A stretch of 64,000 nt of DNA from Bacilli bacterium (GTDB taxonomy: Bacteria > Bacillota_I > Bacilli_A > RFN20 > CAG-826), in NCBI GenBank assembly GCA_017468925.1, contig JAFUHI010000001.1, positions 104,172 through 168,171 of the forward strand, read 5' to 3'. Made by a program: the position numbers and the translations under genes. Under the pieces are notes generated by a model. It was not told the DNA's origin. It did no database searches and saw only the letters and a program-made list of their open reading frames with translations. This document shows positions 60,164 through 64,000 of the stretch, one piece after another (positions within the stretch are counted from its first letter, which is position 1; the number at the start of each line of letters is the position of its first letter).

Positions 60164-61438
60164 ATGCATTTAATAAACGACGAACCACCAATATTATTTA
60201 AGAAAACACCAGACTTAAACACTCTTTTTGAGTATTTGACTCACAAAGATGGTTTTGTCATGGAAATGGTTCTTTGTGATTATTTAGACGTTGAATTCAT
60301 AATCTTTCTGCGTAACATTTTTGGGAATAATAAGGAACCTGGATACGTTTGTTATAATGAAAAATACAAGTGTTTCTATGTGTATTACAACAACACTACA
60401 CTAGAAAGATTGATGAAACGTAAACTTAAATCTTTGCCGGACATTATCGCTATTGGTGATGTTCTTGCAATGCCCATTAACGATTTCTATTTTGTTTCTG
60501 CTTCCGGTTTGTTTTGTATGCGGCAAGATTATTTTTCAAAGAAGATCATCATCAAAGGCTATAGGGATATCGTTATAAGCGAAATGTTCTCTTTGATTAA
60601 AGAAGAGGAGCCAATCTTTTATATCAGCAAAGAAAAAGGATATAGAAGGTTGTTAAAATTCATTAAAAGCGATTCAACATGGATAAAGATAAGTTTTGAT
60701 GCTCTTTGGCGATATATACGTTTAAATTATGCTTACGATATTGAACTAGATGCATATCGCAGGCCCAAAGTAGTAAAAATAAGCGACTCATTATTGAGAA
60801 AAATGTTTCTATTCATCGCTGATGCGACAATAGAGGATCCGAATAAATACTTTAAATATCAAGAGTTATTTAATCGTTTCAAAGAAGAATTAGGCACCGA
60901 AGGCGTCAATAATTTATTCGTTTTTAAATGTAGCTTTGATGTTTATCTGCGTGATTATCATTATCATAATTGGCTATATGTATGGATACCATATCCACGT
61001 CAAGACAATGCATATATTATCAAATCGGCGTTGGAGCAAGGGGTAATTATAGACATCGATAAAGTTAAGTTGGTGTATCCAAATATGCGTCCAGCCAATG
61101 TCACTAAAACCATTCGTAACATCGGTTTTTTAACAATAATTTCGGATCGCTTTATGATGGCGGACGATGAAACACATAGTTTGGAAAGAGTTGCGAAAGA
61201 CATCTCATACACAATCGATAAACTGATTGCATCATCTCCATCTAGAGAAACCACCTCTCAAGTTGCTCTAAAAGAATATAAAAAACGCCGAGTTATATTT
61301 CCGATCATCAACAAGGAAATAAAGACACCTTTATTCGAAGCAATAATCATGAAGTACTTGGGATATAAATATGATTTCCAATACGGAAATAAGATGAAAA
61401 ATAGAAGTATTCTTCATATTTGCGATATATCCCATTAA
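60164..61438 (+). CDS. hypothetical protein, start uncertain
   Basis: I do not recognise this protein of about 424 residues. It is soluble, rich in Tyr, Ile, Lys and Arg, with no signal peptide, membrane segment or clear motif. A segment near the end (NVTKTIRNIGFLTIISDRFMM) could be a small winged helix. The frame is open back to 60068, but that part overlaps the nuclease remnant in a shifted frame and is not natural protein. The ATG at 60164 has only GAGGT 15 bases upstream. The gene may itself have lost its 5' end when it was joined to the remnant. Confidence 0.55.
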   Translation: MHLINDEPPILFKKTPDLNTLFEYLTHKDGFVMEMVLCDYLDVEFIIFLRNIFGNNKEPGYVCYNEKYKCFYVYYNNTTLERLMKRKLKSLPDIIAIGDVLAMPINDFYFVSASGLFCMRQDYFSKKIIIKGYRDIVISEMFSLIKEEEPIFYISKEKGYRRLLKFIKSDSTWIKISFDALWRYIRLNYAYDIELDAYRRPKVVKISDSLLRKMFLFIADATIEDPNKYFKYQELFNRFKEELGTEGVNNLFVFKCSFDVYLRDYHYHNWLYVWIPYPRQDNAYIIKSALEQGVIIDIDKVKLVYPNMRPANVTKTIRNIGFLTIISDRFMMADDETHSLERVAKDISYTIDKLIASSPSRETTSQVALKEYKKRRVIFPIINKEIKTPLFEAIIMKYLGYKYDFQYGNKMKNRSILHICDISH

Positions 61439-61448
61439 TTTATTCGAG

Positions 61449-61454
61449 TATAAT
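61449..61454 (+). promoter_or_regulatory. -10 box 6 bases before a lipoprotein start
   Basis: A perfect TATAAT is followed by TTGATT and then ATG at 61461. The -35 is not clear. No Shine-Dalgarno sequence precedes the ATG, so a leaderless transcript is predicted. Confidence 0.55.
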
Positions 61455-61460
61455 TTGATT

Positions 61461-62471
61461 ATGACTAATTTTTATAAGAAATCTTTGTTATTCGTATTGC
61501 CATTATTATTCTCTTGCGGAGGCAATCCTAACCCATCAAACAACTCCAATGAATCTGATTCATCTAAGACCACATTCTATTTGGATGAGCCAAAGACAAC
61601 TCTTAGTGATTTTGAAGTGGATATAGGAAATGTCTACTCAAGCAATCTAATGTCAGAAAACTATAGATTCTCTGTTTCATTAAAACTAAAGAACATTTCA
61701 ACGGAAAAACAAAGATTATCAATAGATTCTCCTAAACTGATTAATGAAGATGCAAACACAGAATATACCGTTTCGTATTTGTTCTTTGACAAAGATGTCG
61801 ATAGTCTTATTACTGAAACAGTCAGTTTCGAATCGAGAATCCCAACATCTTCGGAAGAAGAAAGATATATGTTTTCTGTTTCGATCAATAAACTCGAGTA
61901 CAGTGTTCATTTATATGAAACTCCTGATGAATTGAGGGAAGACATCCCTGTGACGTATATGATTGATGAAGAAGAAGTCTATAAGACCAGTGTCAAAAGA
62001 GGTCGTCAGATAGGTGATCTATATGTATATGAGAATCCCAATCACATATATTATTGCGACACCTGGAAGGATGTTGATGGAACGGAAGTGACAAATACCA
62101 AAGTTATCAATGAGGAAATCGTCCTATACGGAAGTGACAAATCCGCTTTAAAAACCAAGTACGAGCCAGGGGATGGCTCTTTATGGGTACAAGGCGTTAA
62201 CCATGTATATTCAGATGGTGTTATCTATGTAGACAATAGCCCTAATGGCCCCGTCTATATAAGTAACTATGCCATAACAGACCCGGCGATAACGAAGATA
62301 TATTTCCCAAAGAAACTTAAACGCATTTATATTGGTAATTTCGATAAATGCACCAATCTTGATGCTATATACTTTGAAGGAAGCGAAAGCGAATGGAATT
62401 CAATCGAGAATAGTTCGACAATTCCTTCCAAAACAAAGATTGTTTTTGGAACGAGTTTTGAACAACATTAA
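61461..62471 (+). CDS. lipoprotein with InlB-type repeat and leucine-rich segment
   Basis: The 336-residue protein starts MTNFYKKSLLFVLPLLFSC, a lipoprotein signal with Cys at 19. A Ser/Asn-rich spacer follows. Residues about 160-230 resemble an InlB B-repeat (VTYMIDEEEVYKTSVKRG...YYCDTWKDVDG...IVLYG). The C-terminal part (about 245-336) resembles BspA-type LRR_5 repeats (ITKIYFPKKLKRIYIGNFDKC, LDAIYFEGSE). Such proteins are surface adhesins or scaffolds. The ATG at 61461 was preferred to a TTG two codons upstream because of the signal peptide. Confidence 0.8.
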   Translation: MTNFYKKSLLFVLPLLFSCGGNPNPSNNSNESDSSKTTFYLDEPKTTLSDFEVDIGNVYSSNLMSENYRFSVSLKLKNISTEKQRLSIDSPKLINEDANTEYTVSYLFFDKDVDSLITETVSFESRIPTSSEEERYMFSVSINKLEYSVHLYETPDELREDIPVTYMIDEEEVYKTSVKRGRQIGDLYVYENPNHIYYCDTWKDVDGTEVTNTKVINEEIVLYGSDKSALKTKYEPGDGSLWVQGVNHVYSDGVIYVDNSPNGPVYISNYAITDPAITKIYFPKKLKRIYIGNFDKCTNLDAIYFEGSESEWNSIENSSTIPSKTKIVFGTSFEQH

Positions 62472-62485
62472 ATGGAGGTTGATCT

Positions 62486-63322
62486 ATGAAAAGAAATATC
62501 CTTTTAGCCATACTACCATTAACTCTTCTATCATCCTGTGGAACTAATAACTACGATGCCACATTCAAGGAATACGAATTAAACAACGCTGAGGTTTTGC
62601 GCGACGAAGAGCTGGATAATTTCAAAACAAAGGTATTGAAAGAAGCGGAGAAAATCAACCGCATTGAACGACACACTACCACAGCTGGAACTTATACCAT
62701 GTCGCAAAATGAATCTAAAACCGACCGTATATATAACTTTTATACAAATATGACTAGTTTTAGAACAATCGAAAAGTCTAGAAGTTCTAGTAATGGAATC
62801 ACGTTTAATCGAGAAAGCGATGAAACTACGGAATCATGGAATTTAAACGCAGATATTTATAAAGGTATATTGGTTCATAGCTACGATGCGATTAAGGGTG
62901 AACATGAATATAAAACCGGATCTGAATCTAGTTATGTCGCTCCAACGGCATCAGAACTAATTAAATCGAGTGTTTTCTATTACACACAGACAATATATAA
63001 AACCTCAAATTGTTACTATTCCATTAATTCTTATAAAAGCAGAAAAGTTAGTTATATTTCATTCGGAAACGAAACCAAAGAAAGAGTATCTGAGTACAAT
63101 CGGCAAGAGTGCTATGAGATATCGCTTAATTTTAGAATAACAAACGGCCATATTTTCTCGAATAGCATTTCATCTGTCGACCCAGAGACTGAGGAATGGT
63201 ATGGTTCCCCCAAAGAAATCTCCAAGACCACTGGCAATGTCTATTATGAATACAATGGCCAAAAACATGCGGATACAACCAAAATAATTGAAGACTATAA
63301 AGCCTACTCTCCTGTCAAATAA
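62486..63322 (+). CDS. predicted lipoprotein
   Basis: The 278-residue protein starts MKRNILLAILPLTLLSSC, a clear lipoprotein signal with Cys at 18. The mature part is rich in Tyr, Ser, Thr, Asn and Glu, with no recognised domain. TGGAGG lies 7 bases before the ATG, and the gene follows the InlB-repeat lipoprotein by 14 bases, so both are probably cotranscribed from the leaderless promoter upstream of that gene. It is likely surface-anchored. Confidence 0.75.
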   Translation: MKRNILLAILPLTLLSSCGTNNYDATFKEYELNNAEVLRDEELDNFKTKVLKEAEKINRIERHTTTAGTYTMSQNESKTDRIYNFYTNMTSFRTIEKSRSSSNGITFNRESDETTESWNLNADIYKGILVHSYDAIKGEHEYKTGSESSYVAPTASELIKSSVFYYTQTIYKTSNCYYSINSYKSRKVSYISFGNETKERVSEYNRQECYEISLNFRITNGHIFSNSISSVDPETEEWYGSPKEISKTTGNVYYEYNGQKHADTTKIIEDYKAYSPVK

Positions 63323-63595
63323 ATTTCCCAATGCTTAACTAGCCTTTATCGATTGTCATTTGTTTCATCATCGCAATCAAACTGATGAAATTAATTCGTA
63401 TATATCATGGGGGTGATATTCAAAACCGCTTCGATGTACGATCCAACCCGTACCGTGTACTCTTATTGTTTCTAGTCTATTTTAGGGACTCCTTTTATAG
63501 GTGTAATCTATAAGAATGAGAGAACTATTGAGCTGATTTGCTGAAAATACCTAATTGTCAGCCAAATATAAAATATACCAACTTATAAGTATAAC
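63323..63595. other. gap with 22-bp repeat and no gene
   Basis: No plausible coding region was found. The stretch includes copy 2 of the 22-bp repeat, and a higher-GC patch around 63410-63460 (GGGGGTGAT, CCAACCCGTACCG) that resembles neither a gene nor a tRNA. Confidence 0.5.
63370..63391 (+). repeat. 22-bp direct repeat, copy 2
   Basis: This is identical to 56737-56758. Here it is the right side of a longer dyad, TTTCATCA (63363-63370) and TGATGAAA (63383-63390), which is imperfect in copy 1. Confidence 0.9.
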
Positions 63596-63624
63596 TTTAC
63601 ATATGTGTTTAGTTGTGCTTAAAT
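63596..63624 (+). promoter_or_regulatory. promoter of the terminal AbiEi-like gene
   Basis: TTTACA (63596-63601), a 17-base spacer and TTAAAT (63619-63624) are followed by six bases and the ATG at 63631. The spacing is ideal, and a leaderless start is predicted. Confidence 0.5.
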
Positions 63625-63630
63625 TATGGT

Positions 63631-64000
63631 ATGAAAACTCTACCAATAATCTTTAAATATCATGATATAAAGTAATTTTATCCAAATGTAGCAGCCTTTT
63701 ATGCTTTTGTTGATCGCGCTTCAAAGCGTGGAGAGATAAAACAAATAAAAAGAGGGATATATGCACTAGTAAATCCATCTACCGGAAATATCTTTGCAAC
63801 TAAATTCCAAATAGCAAGCCATCTATTTGATGACGCTTATTTTTCATATCATGAGGCTCTGGAATATTATGGTTTAGCTAATCAATCTTTTGTTTCTTAT
63901 TTCACTTATCTAACGCATGTATATGTTGATGATGTGGTTTTTGAAGACGTAATATATCATTCAAAAAAGAGTGGATATGATTTAGAAATACTTAACCGTA
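63631..64000 (+). pseudogene. AbiEi-like antitoxin gene with in-frame stop, cut by window end
   Basis: The ATG at 63631 starts MKTLPIIFKYHDIK, then a TAA at 63673-63675. The same frame continues without interruption to the window end as FYPNVAAFYAFVDRASKRG, KQIKRGIYALVNPSTG and YFSYHEALEYYGL, which match the wHTH and the KRGIY(A/C)L motif of AbiEi-family antitoxins. No alternative ATG, GTG or TTG lies near the stop in frame. The gene is therefore either a recent pseudogene or carries a sequencing error. A cognate toxin would lie beyond the window. It is distinct from the intact AbiEi at 27672-28295. Confidence 0.7.

Overview
The window reads as a chromosomal segment of a low-GC Gram-positive bacterium. 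Several things point to the class Bacilli. TGA is used as a stop, so this is the standard bacterial code and not the Mycoplasma code. A threonyl T-box leader precedes thrS, and the primosome pair dnaB-dnaI (helicase loading) is present. The grouping of thrS, pyk, pfkA, dnaB-dnaI, mutM/coaE, polA and dnaE in about 14 kb recalls the corresponding Bacillus subtilis neighbourhood in compacted form. Many predicted lipoproteins and the small gene set fit an uncultured gut member near Erysipelotrichia or the Mollicutes-related Bacilli, but no rRNA or tRNA is present to settle taxonomy.

Layout. 1-1.9 kb: end of an ABC exporter operon and an alkyl-DNA methyltransferase. 1.9-6.5 kb: thrS with T-box, pyk and pfkA, all leftward. 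6.7-15.9 kb: dnaB-dnaI rightward, facing a leftward dnaE-polA-mutM/coaE operon in which MutM and CoaE are one polypeptide. 16-19.7 kb: ackA with a DHH phosphoesterase, then a DUF234-type AAA ATPase whose upstream region holds two 33-bp dyads. 20-25.8 kb: glycogen branching enzyme, glycogen phosphorylase, a dimeric dUTPase and a lipoprotein.

From about 26 kb the window becomes an accessory and defence island. In order it holds an AbiEii/AbiEi type IV toxin-antitoxin pair; an AT-rich nested dyad; an unknown protein overlapping a metallophosphoesterase; and an AlbA/Schlafen-type ATP-binding regulator with a 12-bp tandem repeat. A membrane Xre regulator then leads a cell-surface gene cluster (MBG lipoprotein, S41 peptidase). 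After these come a solitary nucleotidyltransferase-like gene and a seven-gene type I restriction operon: hsdM-hsdS-hsdR-DUF2971-GIY-YIG/DUF2075-MazG-HEPN. Gene remnants (DpnII-like, AbiH-like) and an unknown protein with a hydrophobic C-terminus follow.

The last part of the island has a 1100-residue metallophosphoesterase/zinc-ribbon protein overlapped by a CoiA-like nuclease gene, a zinc-ribbon PD-(D/E)XK nuclease, an HNH-like protein, a broken NucS-like nuclease, three lipoproteins and, at the edge, an AbiEi-like gene with an in-frame stop. A 30-bp direct repeat flanks the phosphoesterase/nuclease block, and a 22-bp direct repeat brackets the next block, suggesting modular insertion or recombination.

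Two broader signals stand out. (1) Several genes (dnaB, dnaE, two lipoproteins, the terminal AbiEi-like gene, perhaps glgB) have a clean -10 hexamer ending only 6-7 bases before the start codon and mostly no Shine-Dalgarno sequence, predicting leaderless mRNAs. (2) The seven-gene restriction operon, and the phosphoesterase/CoiA-nuclease pair, are the best candidates for under-described defence systems.
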